In this document: piece after piece, positions 1-7,762 of the stretch | Layout: each line of letters begins with the position of its first letter | Position numbering within the stretch: position 1 is the first letter of the stretch | NCBI GenBank assembly: GCA_964569715.1 | Contig: CAZMUD010000015.1 | Span: 1-22,382, forward strand | Length of the DNA: 22,382 bases | Direction of reading: 5' to 3' | Origin: CAZMUD01 sp964569715 | Lineage (GTDB): Bacteria; Chloroflexota; Dehalococcoidia; Dehalococcoidales; UBA2162 | Program-made: the position numbers and the translations under genes | The notes under the pieces: generated by a model | Databases searched by the model: none | What the model was told of the DNA's origin: nothing | What the model saw: the letters and a program-made list of their open reading frames with translations, nothing else

Positions 1-306
1 AACATCATCTACTACCAGCCACATCCTCCCGGTGCGCACAATCATGCGCTCAGTAGCCCACGGCTGGCCGACCTCACTCATCGGCATCACTGCTTCTTCT
101 ACTACTGACGGCAAAGCTTCAGCCCCACTTTCCTTCGGCGGCGCTGGCATTACTGCTCCCCCCACCATTGGTACTGAAGGTGAATCTTCTATTTCCACTA
201 CCGCTTCTTCTTGTTCCCCCCATACCGAGGGTGCTCTGGCACAGGAAACAGGTACCAGCAGAGCCACCACCAGCAATAGTCCTATTATCACCATTAACCT
301 TCTCAT
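1..306 (-). CDS. DUF4349-type lipoprotein, N-terminal part (runs off left edge)
   Basis: Open frame of 102 codons from ATG at 306 to the window edge with no stop. It begins with a lipoprotein signal peptide: MRRLM, a hydrophobic run IIGLLLVVALLVPV, then lipobox VPVSC, so Cys22 would be lipidated. A low-complexity Glu/Pro/Val-rich linker follows (about residues 25-85). The last visible residues, ERMIVRTGRMWLVVDDV, resemble the start of DUF4349 domains (typically ERxIIRTGxLxLxVxD). A strong AGGAGGT Shine-Dalgarno lies at 312-318, five bases before the ATG. Family knowledge: DUF4349 proteins are envelope lipoproteins of unknown function with a periplasmic/extracytoplasmic domain and often a C-terminal membrane segment. 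The rest of the protein is outside the window, so the domain call rests on a short match. Confidence 0.75.
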   Translation of the reverse strand, partial: MRRLMVIIGLLLVVALLVPVSCARAPSVWGEQEEAVVEIEDSPSVPMVGGAVMPAPPKESGAEALPSVVEEAVMPMSEVGQPWATERMIVRTGRMWLVVDDV

Positions 307-390
307 AAGCCACCTCCTGTTTACTATCCCGACTTCACTATACTATAACGCTAAAGTAACAAAAAAGATAGGTAGGTTTTAGCCTTGTCT

Positions 391-409
391 TGGTATCAAT
401 GTGATACCA
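391..409. promoter_or_regulatory. 8-3-8 inverted repeat, possible operator
   Basis: TGGTATCA at 391-398 and its exact complement TGATACCA at 402-409 are separated by ATG. It sits 85 bp upstream of the lipoprotein start and about 53 bp upstream of the -35 box of the tRNA/plsY promoter, in a 264-bp divergent intergenic region. The symmetry suits a dimeric repressor. There is no T-tract on either strand, so it is not a terminator. The regulator is unknown. Confidence 0.4.
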
Positions 410-461
410 GCGATATGTCCAATACTACGAACTCCTTCATTGCCGCCAATTCCACCTTGAC

Positions 462-490
462 TTGCATCAGTGTCATTGTCGCATTATAAT
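462..490 (+). promoter_or_regulatory. Sigma-70-type promoter for the tRNA-Cys/tRNA-Leu/plsY unit
   Basis: TTGCAT (462-467), a 17-base spacer, and a perfect TATAAT (485-490). The predicted transcription start near 497 gives a leader of about 75 nt before tRNA-Cys. No other coding or RNA feature lies between it and the tRNAs. Confidence 0.65.
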
Positions 491-570
491 AAGTGCCGGA
501 AGGGGTAAATCTCGCTTTTGACCCTGATTAAGAGTCTGGCGGAAAGCAGTAGCTCTGGTGGCTTCTTGAA

Positions 571-646
571 GGCGACGTAGCCAAGTGGTTAAGGCGGGGG
601 TCTGCAAAACCTCTATTCACCGGTTCGAATCCGGTCGTCGCCTCCA
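571..646 (+). tRNA. tRNA-Cys (GCA), CCA encoded
   Basis: Full cloverleaf. The acceptor stem GGCGACG (571-577) pairs with CGTCGCC (636-642). The anticodon stem GGGGT/ACCTC encloses the loop CTGCAAA with anticodon GCA at 604-606. The T-arm contains CGGTTCGAATCCG. The discriminator base is U (643), the base expected for bacterial tRNA-Cys, and CCA is encoded at 644-646. It lies 8 bp before tRNA-Leu and was probably co-transcribed with it. Confidence 0.95.
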
Positions 647-654
647 ATTAATTT

Positions 655-739
<85 letters not shown>

Positions 740-753
740 AATAGGGAGTAAAT

Positions 754-1332
754 ATGCCCTGGCTAATAGTCATATTAGGTTACCTCCTGGGCTCTATCCC
801 CACTGCCTATATTGCCGGGCGTCTGCTTAAAGGCAGGGATATTCGGCAGATGGGCGATGGTAATGTGGGTGCTGCCAATGCCTTTCGTCAGCTAGGGGCT
901 AAGGCAGGGATAGCAGTATTTTTCGTTGATGCCGGGAAGGGGGCACTGCCTATTCTTATTGCCCAGGCAGTCAGCATCCCGCAGCTAGCCATCCTAACTG
1001 TCGGGGTAGCCGCAGTTATTGGTCACAACTGGCCAGTTTTTCTCGGCTTCAGGGGTGGGCGAGGGGAAAGCACCACCATCGGAGTGCTGCTGACCGTGAT
1101 AACTCAGCCGATGCTAATTTTGGCTGGACCAACGCTAGTCGCTCTCTTTACCAAGCGGAATACATCTATCGCCGGTTGTGTTATGTTTATTCCATTGCCG
1201 CTGGTGTGCTGGTGGCTGGGGCTTCCCGGTGTGCTGATAGCTTACAGCATGGCTCTGCCCTGCCTGGTGGGCTTCACTCATTTCCTCAGGACGAGGCAAG
1301 TGGCTGACACATCAAGCATAGGGAGTGCCTAG
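754..1332 (+). CDS. plsY: Acyl-phosphate:glycerol-3-phosphate acyltransferase PlsY
   Basis: Integral membrane enzyme of 192 residues that transfers the acyl group from acyl-phosphate to the sn-1 position of glycerol-3-phosphate, the first step of phospholipid synthesis in most bacteria lacking PlsB. The three PlsY motifs are visible: GDGNVGAANAFR at residues 34-45 (usual form GSGNxGATN), DAGKG at 59-63, and GHNWPVFLGFRGGRG at 90-104 (usual GGKG, here GGRG). Length and several hydrophobic helices fit the family. The ATG at 754 is preceded by AGGGAG (743-748). It follows the two tRNA genes directly and probably shares their promoter. The first motif (GD for GS) and the GGRG ending are variants, but the core Gly/Asn/His residues are kept. 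Confidence 0.93.
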   Translation: MPWLIVILGYLLGSIPTAYIAGRLLKGRDIRQMGDGNVGAANAFRQLGAKAGIAVFFVDAGKGALPILIAQAVSIPQLAILTVGVAAVIGHNWPVFLGFRGGRGESTTIGVLLTVITQPMLILAGPTLVALFTKRNTSIAGCVMFIPLPLVCWWLGLPGVLIAYSMALPCLVGFTHFLRTRQVADTSSIGSA

Positions 1333-1376
1333 GCAAACTATAACTACTCCTGGCAAATTAGTAATAAAAATTAGGG

Positions 1377-1412
1377 AAACAATTCCAGCCTAACTAGCTA
1401 TGAATTGTTTTT
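1377..1412 (+). terminator. AT-rich hairpin terminator after plsY, shared with the convergent transketolase gene
   Basis: AAACAATTC (1377-1385) is exactly complementary to GAATTGTTT (1402-1410). A 16-nt loop separates them and further T residues follow (T run 1408-1412). It lies between the stop of plsY (1332) and the stop of the convergent transketolase C-half (1417). On the minus strand the trailing T run is only three bases, so it should work best for plsY. Confidence 0.6.
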
Positions 1413-1416
1413 GTAG

Positions 1417-2367
1417 TTATGTAAAGCTATTTTTGACTCGTGTCACTTTGTGGACAGCCTGCTCAATGTCTTTGGCGGTTAGACCATATCTCTGTAAAAG
1501 CTCGGCCGCCTTACCTGATTTAGCGTAGGTATCCTTAATAGCTACAAACTCCATTGGCACTGGCTGGTGTCTGGCTACAATCTGGGCAACCATGCTGCCC
1601 AACCCACCGTGCTCCAGGTGCTCTTCAGCGGTAACAATAGCCCCGGTGTCAGCCGCCGCTTTAATAATGGCAGCCTCGTCAATAGGCTTAAGGGTAGACA
1701 TATTCAATACGCAGCAGTCTATGCCTTCCTGCTTGAGATTGTCAGCAGCTTCCAAGGCTGCCGCTACCATAACGCCAATAGCGATGATAGTAGCATCCCT
1801 TCCCTGCCTCATCGTTATTGCTTTTCCCAGACTAAAGCGGTAGTCATCAGTATAGACCAGCGGTATTTTGGGACGGCACAGCCTGATATAGAAAGGTCCA
1901 TAGCTGGCAGCCGCCACCCTTATTGCCTGAGCGGCTTCAATGGCATCGGCCGGAACGATAACGGTAAACCCGGGTAGAGAGCAAATCAAAGACAAGTCTG
2001 CAATGGAATGATGTGAAGTGCCATCTTCACCGACAGTGATACCACCGTGAGTGACTACCAGCTTAACATTGAGTCCGGGTTGAGCTATAGACATACGAAG
2101 CTGGTCAAAACAGCGTCCGGGAACAAAAACGGCAAAGGTGCTGGCAAAGGGTATCTTGCCTGAGGCTGCCAGCCCGGCGGCAATACTCACCATATTCTGC
2201 TCGGCAATGCCGCAGTCAAAGAAGCGCTCGGGAAACTCTCTGGCGAAGAGATGGGTCATGGTCGACCGGGATAGGTCAGCATCCAGCACTACAATATCCG
2301 GGTTCTTCCTACCCAGCTCAACCAGGGTTTTACCATAGGCTTCCCTCAGTGAAGCTTCCTGGGGCAT
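1417..2367 (-). CDS. Transketolase, C-terminal (pyrimidine-binding) subunit
   Basis: 316 residues matching the pyrimidine-binding and C-terminal domains of transketolase as a separate polypeptide. The catalytic glutamate that activates the thiamine diphosphate pyrimidine ring is E56 in GIAEQNM. The THGGITVGEDGTSHHSIADL stretch (residues 107-126) is the conserved substrate-side loop. The ATG is preceded by GGAG, and only 2 bp separate it from the stop of the N-terminal subunit, so translation is probably coupled. Together the two subunits form the heterotetrameric split transketolase known from archaea, Thermotogae and Chloroflexi, acting in the non-oxidative pentose phosphate pathway. The related 1-deoxyxylulose-5-phosphate synthase is a single longer chain and is less likely. 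Confidence 0.9.
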   Translation of the reverse strand: MPQEASLREAYGKTLVELGRKNPDIVVLDADLSRSTMTHLFAREFPERFFDCGIAEQNMVSIAAGLAASGKIPFASTFAVFVPGRCFDQLRMSIAQPGLNVKLVVTHGGITVGEDGTSHHSIADLSLICSLPGFTVIVPADAIEAAQAIRVAAASYGPFYIRLCRPKIPLVYTDDYRFSLGKAITMRQGRDATIIAIGVMVAAALEAADNLKQEGIDCCVLNMSTLKPIDEAAIIKAAADTGAIVTAEEHLEHGGLGSMVAQIVARHQPVPMEFVAIKDTYAKSGKAAELLQRYGLTAKDIEQAVHKVTRVKNSFT

Positions 2368-2369
2368 TT

Positions 2370-3239
2370 CTACTCCAGCTCCTTCATCGCTATCTCCACC
2401 TCAGCAGCAGTGGGGGCTTTGCCGTGAAAATCAGGGTTATTCTCCATAAAGCTGACCCCTTTACCCTTGATAGTATGGGCAATAATGACAGCAGGCTGCC
2501 TTTTAACTAATTTTGCCTGGTTAAAGGCATCAATAAGCTGGGGGAGATTATGACCATCAACCTCAATAACATGCCAGCCGAAGGCTTGCCATTTCTTATT
2601 GAACGGGTCTAGGTTCATTACATCACGGTTCCAGCCATCAATCTGCTGTCCGTTATTATCCACGATAGCCACCAGGTTACCCAGCTTAAAATGGGCGGCG
2701 GCCATAGCTGCCTCCCACACCTGACCCTCATCACACTCACCATCACCCAGCAGGACATATACCCTATACTCCTGTGAACTGAGGCGACCGGCCAGGGCGA
2801 CACCAATGGCAAAGGATAATCCCTGTCCCAGGGAACCAGCCGACATCTCCACCCCCGGGGTAACCGTCCGGTCGGTATGACCCTGAAGGTAACTATCTAG
2901 CTGTCTCAGGGTAGATAGCTTTTCTAGGGGGAAGTAACCGCACTCAGCTAGAGCAGCATAGAGCAGGGGAGCAGTGTGCCCCTTGCTGAGGATAAACCTG
3001 TCTCTGTCTGACCACCGGGGGTCTTTGGGGTTATGTCGCAGCAACCCAAAATAAAGGGTAGTAACAATCTCCACCGCTGACAGGGAGCCACCGGGATGAC
3101 CACTACCTGCCTTCCCTGTCATAGAAATAATGTGGCGGCGTAGCCTTTTAGCTACAGCTCCCATTTCCTTTACTGATAATGACCTGGCCTCAACGGCGGC
3201 GTTGACGTTCGCTTTTAGCCCGTCACCTGAGTCTGGCAT
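2370..3239 (-). CDS. Transketolase, N-terminal (thiamine diphosphate-binding) subunit
   Basis: 289 residues from ATG at 3239. A GTG two codons upstream (3245) is possible, but the GGAG box is spaced about 7 nt from the ATG and only 2 nt from the GTG. Diagnostic motifs: GSGHPGGSLSAVE (about 45-57), SKGH (85-88), and the thiamine-diphosphate/Mg motif from GDGECDEGQ (165-173) to NN (195-196). This subunit binds the diphosphate of the cofactor and the C-terminal subunit supplies the pyrimidine pocket. The first 17 bases overlap the end of the upstream acyl-CoA synthetase gene, indicating a single operon. Its 5-carbon/3-carbon ketol exchange feeds ribose-5-phosphate and erythrose-4-phosphate formation. 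Confidence 0.9.
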   Translation of the reverse strand: MPDSGDGLKANVNAAVEARSLSVKEMGAVAKRLRRHIISMTGKAGSGHPGGSLSAVEIVTTLYFGLLRHNPKDPRWSDRDRFILSKGHTAPLLYAALAECGYFPLEKLSTLRQLDSYLQGHTDRTVTPGVEMSAGSLGQGLSFAIGVALAGRLSSQEYRVYVLLGDGECDEGQVWEAAMAAAHFKLGNLVAIVDNNGQQIDGWNRDVMNLDPFNKKWQAFGWHVIEVDGHNLPQLIDAFNQAKLVKRQPAVIIAHTIKGKGVSFMENNPDFHGKAPTAAEVEIAMKELE

Positions 3240-4722
3240 AACCACGCTCCAAGTAAGTTTGTTCTCTATCCGGCCACGAGGGACTCAGATACCGGCTATA
3301 TTCTACCAGGTGAGTCAGCACCTTGGCTGCCCTTTCCGGGGTAGGATAAATCAGGACGCCGTGCTCTTTGAGTTTATTAAATACGGGCGAACCCTTTACA
3401 GACTCATCAATGTGACTGGAAATAATAACCGGCTTTTGATATTTGTCCATATACTCAAATAATTTATCTAAACCCCTTAACTCTTCCTCCTCCAAGGCTT
3501 TCAAAAATTGCTCGGCTTGCTCCCTCAACGATGGGGGGATAAGACTGGTCATTCTACGCGCCCACATTGCCGTCTGACCAACAGAATCTATTGCCAGTAA
3601 AGCATCTATGTTATCGTCTTCCATCAGTGGCCAGAGGCAGGGATAAGTAACAAATCCAGCGGCTACCATATCAACCGGATTAGCATGTGGCCACCGCGCC
3701 GGCAGAACAGCGTTTAGTTTTTCCACAGTATTTGGTGATAACGGGGCTATCTCTAACCCCAGCTTTTCACAGGCATCCACAGTTACACAGCCGAAGCCAC
3801 CTCCAGAGGTTAAGATGCCGACCCTGTTCCCTTTCGGTAGTGGTTGCCGAAGCAAGGCTGAAACCACATCAAAAAGCTCCTCAACCTCGTCCACCCTGAT
3901 TACCCCTGCCTGCCTAAACATGGCATCATAGATAATATCTGAGCCGGCAATGGCACTGGTGTGTGACTTAGCTGCCTTCACCCCAGCCTCTGTTTTACCT
4001 ACCTTCATCACTACTATTGGCTTCGTCTTGGTTATCTCTTTAGCCAATCTAAAGAAATCCCTTCCCTTCCTCAAGCCCTCTATATAGCCGGTGATTATCT
4101 TAGTCTCATCATCTTGCGCCAAATGCTCAAGAAAGTCCTCAAAATGCAGGTCAGCCTCGTTACCAACGCTAACGAACTTGCTAAAGCCAGCGCTCGCTTC
4201 AATACCACACATCAGAATATGCATGGCAAAACCGCCGCTTTGAGAGATAACCCCCATGCTTCCTCTGTTAATAGGTAATTCCGCGCGTATGGTAGAGAAA
4301 TCATTGGCAGTATTGAAATGCCCCATACAATTCGGGCCAATAAGTCGCAGTCCACCTTTGCTGGCAATACTAACAACCTCTCGCTCTATCTCTGCCCCCT
4401 CCTGACCGGTTTCTCCCAACCCGGCAGTGATAATAAGAGCAACTTTGACCCCATTCTCAACACAATCCCTGACTACCTCAGGAACATCCGGAAAAGGAAT
4501 AACTATTGCCACAAAGTCAACCGCCTCAGGTAGGTCTCTTACCGTCGGGTAGGCTTTTACCCCTTGCACCTCTGTGGCATTCTTATTTACCGGGTATACC
4601 CTTTTCACCGAGGGAGCAGCCAAGACACGACTAAAGATACCAGCCCCCCACTTATCAAGGGCATTGGATGCCCCTACTACAGCAACCGTCTCAGGGTTAA
4701 ATATCAGTTCAAAAAGGCCCAT
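3223..4722 (-). CDS. NDP-forming acyl-CoA synthetase, alpha-type subunit (CoA-binding)
   Basis: 499 residues from the chosen ATG. An N-terminal Rossmann CoA-binding domain (NPETVAVVGASN at 9-20) is followed by two succinyl-CoA-ligase-like domains with IGPNCMG (128-134) and SQSGGF (160-165). AAKSHTSAIAGS holds His254, the expected phosphohistidine of ADP-forming acetyl-CoA synthetases. The ATP-grasp beta domain is absent, so an unlinked beta subunit is expected. Such enzymes interconvert acyl-CoA + ADP + Pi with acid + CoA + ATP, typical of anaerobes. The frame stays open to an ATG at 4770, but a perfect TATAAT (4768-4773) overlaps that codon and neither ATG has a good Shine-Dalgarno. The family N-terminus also matches MGLFELIFNP, so the start at 4722 is preferred. 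The substrate cannot be told from sequence. Confidence 0.85.
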   Translation of the reverse strand: MGLFELIFNPETVAVVGASNALDKWGAGIFSRVLAAPSVKRVYPVNKNATEVQGVKAYPTVRDLPEAVDFVAIVIPFPDVPEVVRDCVENGVKVALIITAGLGETGQEGAEIEREVVSIASKGGLRLIGPNCMGHFNTANDFSTIRAELPINRGSMGVISQSGGFAMHILMCGIEASAGFSKFVSVGNEADLHFEDFLEHLAQDDETKIITGYIEGLRKGRDFFRLAKEITKTKPIVVMKVGKTEAGVKAAKSHTSAIAGSDIIYDAMFRQAGVIRVDEVEELFDVVSALLRQPLPKGNRVGILTSGGGFGCVTVDACEKLGLEIAPLSPNTVEKLNAVLPARWPHANPVDMVAAGFVTYPCLWPLMEDDNIDALLAIDSVGQTAMWARRMTSLIPPSLREQAEQFLKALEEEELRGLDKLFEYMDKYQKPVIISSHIDESVKGSPVFNKLKEHGVLIYPTPERAAKVLTHLVEYSRYLSPSWPDREQTYLERGYARLR

Positions 4723-4806
4723 ACTAGATTCGTTCTTTTCAAGTATTGTATTCAAGGAGACCTTGCCCATTATATCAAGAATTTAGCTCAGCCGATAATA
4801 AAAAAC

Positions 4807-4838
4807 CCTCGGCTTCCATAATTATTGCCGAGGTTTTT
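4807..4838 (-). terminator. Rho-independent terminator downstream of thymidylate kinase
   Basis: CCTCGGC (4807-4813) pairs with GCCGAGG (4827-4833) across a 13-nt loop. The stem is flanked by an A-run on the left and T5 on the right, so it works in either orientation. It sits between the tmk stop (4946) and the acyl-CoA synthetase gene and separates the two minus-strand transcription units. Confidence 0.75.
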
Positions 4839-4945
4839 ATGATGAATCACCACACTTAGTAATGGCACTAACAACTCCCGCCTTTACCTTATTTTACAAC
4901 AGTTTCTAGCCCCAAGTCTACAAGGTCTGTTGCGATTCAGCCTCC

Positions 4946-5563
4946 TTACCCTGAAAGTAGTTGCCTCACCCTTTGCCAGACAATCTCCCTTATTTTCGCT
5001 TTAGATTGGCTGGCATCTACCACCAGCCAGCGCTCCGGCCCGTTAGCCGCCAGTTTGAGATAACCCTCCCTCACCCTGCGGTGAAAATCTATATCCTCCT
5101 GCTCAAAACGGTCACGTTTTTTGGTTCCTTTACGGGCAAGCCCTGCCTCGGCTGGTATATCCAGCAAGACTGTTAAGCTGGGTTTTAGCCCCCGAGTGGC
5201 AGTATTATTAATAGCCTTGACCATCTCTAAATCCAGTCCCCGCCCATAGCTTTGATAGGCAGTAGTGGAATCGGCATAGCGGTCGCAGATAACCACCTTC
5301 CCACTCTTCAGATTAGGCTGGATGATATTTTCTACTAGCTGGGCGCGGGAAGCATTAAATAGTAGCAGCTCGGTCAACGGTGATATACCTGTATCCCCAG
5401 CCCACTTTAACAAGCGGGCGAGCTTCTTACCAAGTAATGTGCCACCCGGTTCGTGGGTCAGCAGTACTGGAATAGCTAACTGCGCTAGCCTTCTGTATAG
5501 TGCCCTGGCCTGAAGGGTCTTACCTGTCCCCTCTCCTCCTTCAAAGGTGATAAATAGAGCCAC
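4946..5563 (-). CDS. tmk: Thymidylate kinase (dTMP kinase)
   Basis: 205 residues, the usual length. It phosphorylates dTMP to dTDP with ATP. The P-loop is FEGGEGTGKT (7-16). HEPGGT follows at about 37-42, DRYADSTTAYQ forms the dTMP-binding DR(Y/F) motif near residue 94, and the lid region carries RKGTKKRDRFE followed by FHRRVREGY. The start codon is GTG at 5563 with GGAGGT five bases upstream. It is monocistronic: a likely promoter lies at 5654-5682 and a terminator at 4807-4838. All key residues are present. Confidence 0.95.
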   Translation of the reverse strand: MALFITFEGGEGTGKTLQARALYRRLAQLAIPVLLTHEPGGTLLGKKLARLLKWAGDTGISPLTELLLFNASRAQLVENIIQPNLKSGKVVICDRYADSTTAYQSYGRGLDLEMVKAINNTATRGLKPSLTVLLDIPAEAGLARKGTKKRDRFEQEDIDFHRRVREGYLKLAANGPERWLVVDASQSKAKIREIVWQRVRQLLSG

Positions 5564-5653
5564 TTATTACCTCCAGACCCTTGCTTTATCCCCAGTTTAT
5601 CACGGCAAGGATAGTGAGGCAAAGAGCCATTCTTGTACTAATAGGGTAGTTCT

Positions 5654-5682
5654 ATTATGTAATCCTCACCCTTTAAGCACAA
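5654..5682 (-). promoter_or_regulatory. Probable promoter of tmk
   Basis: On the minus strand TTGTGC (complement of 5677-5682), a 17-base spacer and CATAAT (complement of 5654-5659). The predicted start near 5647 gives a leader of about 84 nt before the GTG at 5563. The -10 is 5/6 and the -35 is 3/6, so support is moderate. Confidence 0.45.
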
Positions 5683-5696
5683 GGAGGGGGAAGTGG

Positions 5697-6407
5697 TTAT
5701 ATAAGAGAGGCTTCTCCTCTCTTCAACTCTCCTTTAGCCCTCAACTCGCTCTTTAAAATATCTAGAAACCGGTATCCTTCCCTCAATACCTTGTTGGTTT
5801 CCACAATTTCTATCCGCTGCTTAAATAGAGGGCCATCAGTAACAAAGGTGTGATACTCCCCGGATTCACCACACAGGGTAATGTCCTTTGTCTCCCTTAA
5901 TTCGGACAGATACCCCAGAAAATCCGAATCTACCTTCCGCCCCAGCCATTCTTCGTCAAACAACTCAGCCTTAACCACAACAATAATTGCCTCAAATCCC
6001 AGCCCTATAAAATCCCTCAGTATCTCCTCTTGAGGTATCCCCCATAAGGGCAAATGAGGTGTAATGTCTGCCTGCTGACATATCCGTTCAACCCACTGCC
6101 TGTGCTCATCAATGTCAATATCACCAAAGACGCCGCCCCCTATCCCCTCCTTCTTTAGAGCCAAGACAGCATTCTTAAAGTCAGTTTCATAAGTAGCCAT
6201 TGTCGACCGTCTTTGCACCAGTGGAATTCCTAGTGCCTGCGACTGCATCTCCAGCAATTCGGTTGACAGTCCGTGAATCCATGACCGCTTACCATCCTCA
6301 GTTATCATATTTAATAAATAACGAACCTTTAGACCACCCTCAGCCGCCTGGTAGCAGGCAAAGCAACTGTCCTTACCACCACTCCACGAGGTAAAAACTT
6401 GATGCAT
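5697..6407 (-). CDS. Dph6/diphthine-ammonia-ligase-like PP-loop ATPase
   Basis: 236 residues. The N-terminal PP-loop is SWSGGKDS (7-14), which binds ATP for adenylation of a substrate carboxyl or carbonyl. Near the C-terminus CGESGEYHTFVTDGPLF matches the conserved GE(N/S)GE(F/Y)HT block of the MJ0570/Dph6 family. In eukaryotes this family amidates diphthine on elongation factor 2. Bacteria lack diphthamide, so the role here is unknown, perhaps amidation of another metabolite. The ATG at 6407 is preceded by a GGGGG-containing box that overlaps the 9-bp gap after the DUF998 gene, so the two are co-transcribed. A hairpin inside the last codons (5703-5723) lacks a T-tract. Confidence 0.82.
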   Translation of the reverse strand: MHQVFTSWSGGKDSCFACYQAAEGGLKVRYLLNMITEDGKRSWIHGLSTELLEMQSQALGIPLVQRRSTMATYETDFKNAVLALKKEGIGGGVFGDIDIDEHRQWVERICQQADITPHLPLWGIPQEEILRDFIGLGFEAIIVVVKAELFDEEWLGRKVDSDFLGYLSELRETKDITLCGESGEYHTFVTDGPLFKQRIEIVETNKVLREGYRFLDILKSELRAKGELKRGEASLI

Positions 6408-6416
6408 ACTAACCCC

Positions 6417-6995
6417 CTAAACATCGACCGGGCTGTCTCTCACCAGCAGCCCAACCCCAAAGACTATCGTCCACAATGACCACGGCAAGCAAAAAAGCAA
6501 CTGCGGGATGGCACCACCACTCCACGGCCATGGAATCAGCCAAAAGGCAATTATGAGAACACCGGCGATGAGGCTCAGCAATCCCCATCTCATCTGCGAT
6601 GCGATTATTGCCGCAACCCCGATTAAGAGAAGAGCCAGGATAATAAACACAAAAAAGGCTATTGAAGCCACATCATGCGGCAGGTCAATAGACCGCGGGA
6701 ATATGCCCATAGTAGAAATCGCCATTGAGCCCAGAATAAGACTGACCATACCCGACTGCCCCAGTCGGCTTGAGAGAAGGCTCCGCCCGAGACCGATGGC
6801 AAATATAAGGCTGAGTAACCCGGTTAAAATAAGCCCCCAGTTAAATAGCGTTGTTGCTGAACCCTCAACTCCAAGAACACTTATATGATTTTCCGTCCAG
6901 CTGAACCAGGGAGAGCTGGAGATTGCCACCAGCAGAGCTGTAAGACCAACAAGCTGGGAGGTTATGCCACAGACTCCGGCAATCCTTCTCAGCAC
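6417..6995 (-). CDS. DUF998 family membrane protein
   Basis: 192 residues, nearly all hydrophobic, with six probable transmembrane helices at about residues 9-28, 51-72, 80-100, 107-132, 136-157 and 163-186. The block PWFSWTENHISVLGVEG between helices 1 and 2 followed by FNWGLILTG is characteristic of DUF998 (usual form: Sxxx(N)SxLG...NxGLxxxG). The function of the family is unknown. The start is GTG at 6995, with an AGG-rich sequence just upstream; no ATG is in frame nearby. It lies 29 bp after the histidine phosphatase and 9 bp before the PP-loop ATPase in the same operon. Confidence 0.78.
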   Translation of the reverse strand: MLRRIAGVCGITSQLVGLTALLVAISSSPWFSWTENHISVLGVEGSATTLFNWGLILTGLLSLIFAIGLGRSLLSSRLGQSGMVSLILGSMAISTMGIFPRSIDLPHDVASIAFFVFIILALLLIGVAAIIASQMRWGLLSLIAGVLIIAFWLIPWPWSGGAIPQLLFCLPWSLWTIVFGVGLLVRDSPVDV

Positions 6996-7024
6996 AGCGC
7001 CTCGCCTCGAACTTGACCATTCAA

Positions 7025-7639
7025 TCAGCCAACCTCTCTCAAATGGGAAATGTCGTTTAACAGGTTTATTATCGCCCCTCGCGGGTATGTTTCCGCTATA
7101 CTCAGTGAAGCATTATCAAAACGAATCTGCCACCAGTGGTGTTGGTCTATACCCAATAAAGAGCACACCAGCACTCGTAGCGGTCCACCATGAGAGACAA
7201 TGAGAATTGTTTCCGACGGTGCGTGTCTCTGCAGTCTGTCCAGAAACTTATTCGTCCGCTCGATAAACCACTCAAAGCTTTCGCCACTAGGAAACTTCAG
7301 CCGAAGATTAAAGTTAACAATCGATTCAGCCACCTCAGGATAAAGACGACTAATCTCCTGAAATGTCAACCCCTCAGCATCACCGTAGTTCATTTCTCTC
7401 AGCTCAGAGCAGGTTACGATGTCCACCTTATGCTCGGAAGAGACAACCTCAGCCGTCACCAAAGCTCGTTTCAAGTCACTGGAGTAAATGGCATCAATCT
7501 TCTCATCTACCAGGCGGTCACGCAACCTCTCAACTTGGCTGTATCCATCAGCGTTCATCTCAACATTGCTATACCCGGCGAACCTTCGAGCGCTGTTGGA
7601 TTCGGTAATCCCATGTCTCACCAGAAGCAATCTAGACAA
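7025..7639 (-). CDS. Histidine phosphatase superfamily protein, alpha-ribazole phosphatase (CobC)-like
   Basis: 204 residues of the phosphoglycerate-mutase-like histidine phosphatase fold. The catalytic histidine H9 is in LLVRHGITESN (5-15). R58 lies in SSDLKRA, the acid residue E82 in ELREMNYGDAEG, and the second histidine H150 in VSHGG. The MNYGDAEGLTFQEI block is the type seen in alpha-ribazole-5'-phosphate phosphatases (CobC) of the late corrinoid pathway, but general phosphatases of this family share it. No cobalamin genes or riboswitch are nearby, so the substrate is open. The start is TTG at 7639 with an excellent AGGAGG five bases upstream. It is the first gene of a three-gene operon. 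Confidence 0.82.
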   Translation of the reverse strand: MSRLLLVRHGITESNSARRFAGYSNVEMNADGYSQVERLRDRLVDEKIDAIYSSDLKRALVTAEVVSSEHKVDIVTCSELREMNYGDAEGLTFQEISRLYPEVAESIVNFNLRLKFPSGESFEWFIERTNKFLDRLQRHAPSETILIVSHGGPLRVLVCSLLGIDQHHWWQIRFDNASLSIAETYPRGAIINLLNDISHLREVG

Positions 7640-7732
7640 ATATCCCTCCTATAAACCTGCCAGATAAAAATAGGTAAAATTAGCCAATTGAGCCAAACCT
7701 ACAGCTACGGCTATGGTTATGACCGTGGCTAT

Positions 7733-7762
7733 GGCAAGCCCCTTGCCCGCTTGGACAAGGGG
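7733..7762 (-). promoter_or_regulatory. Structured leader with two mutually exclusive hairpins
   Basis: In the predicted 5' leader of the histidine phosphatase operon, CCCCTTG (7739-7745) can pair with CAAGGGG (7756-7762). Alternatively GGCAAG (7733-7738) can pair with CTTGCC (7742-7747); both use the segment around 7739-7747. A 13-codon frame with ATG at 7771 ending in TAG overlaps them. No T-tract is visible, so a classical attenuator is not established. Confidence 0.35.

Noticed and set aside
5703..5723. 8-bp hairpin at the end of the PP-loop ATPase gene as a terminator
   Set aside because: It lies within the last codons and is followed by ATATAACC rather than a T-tract.
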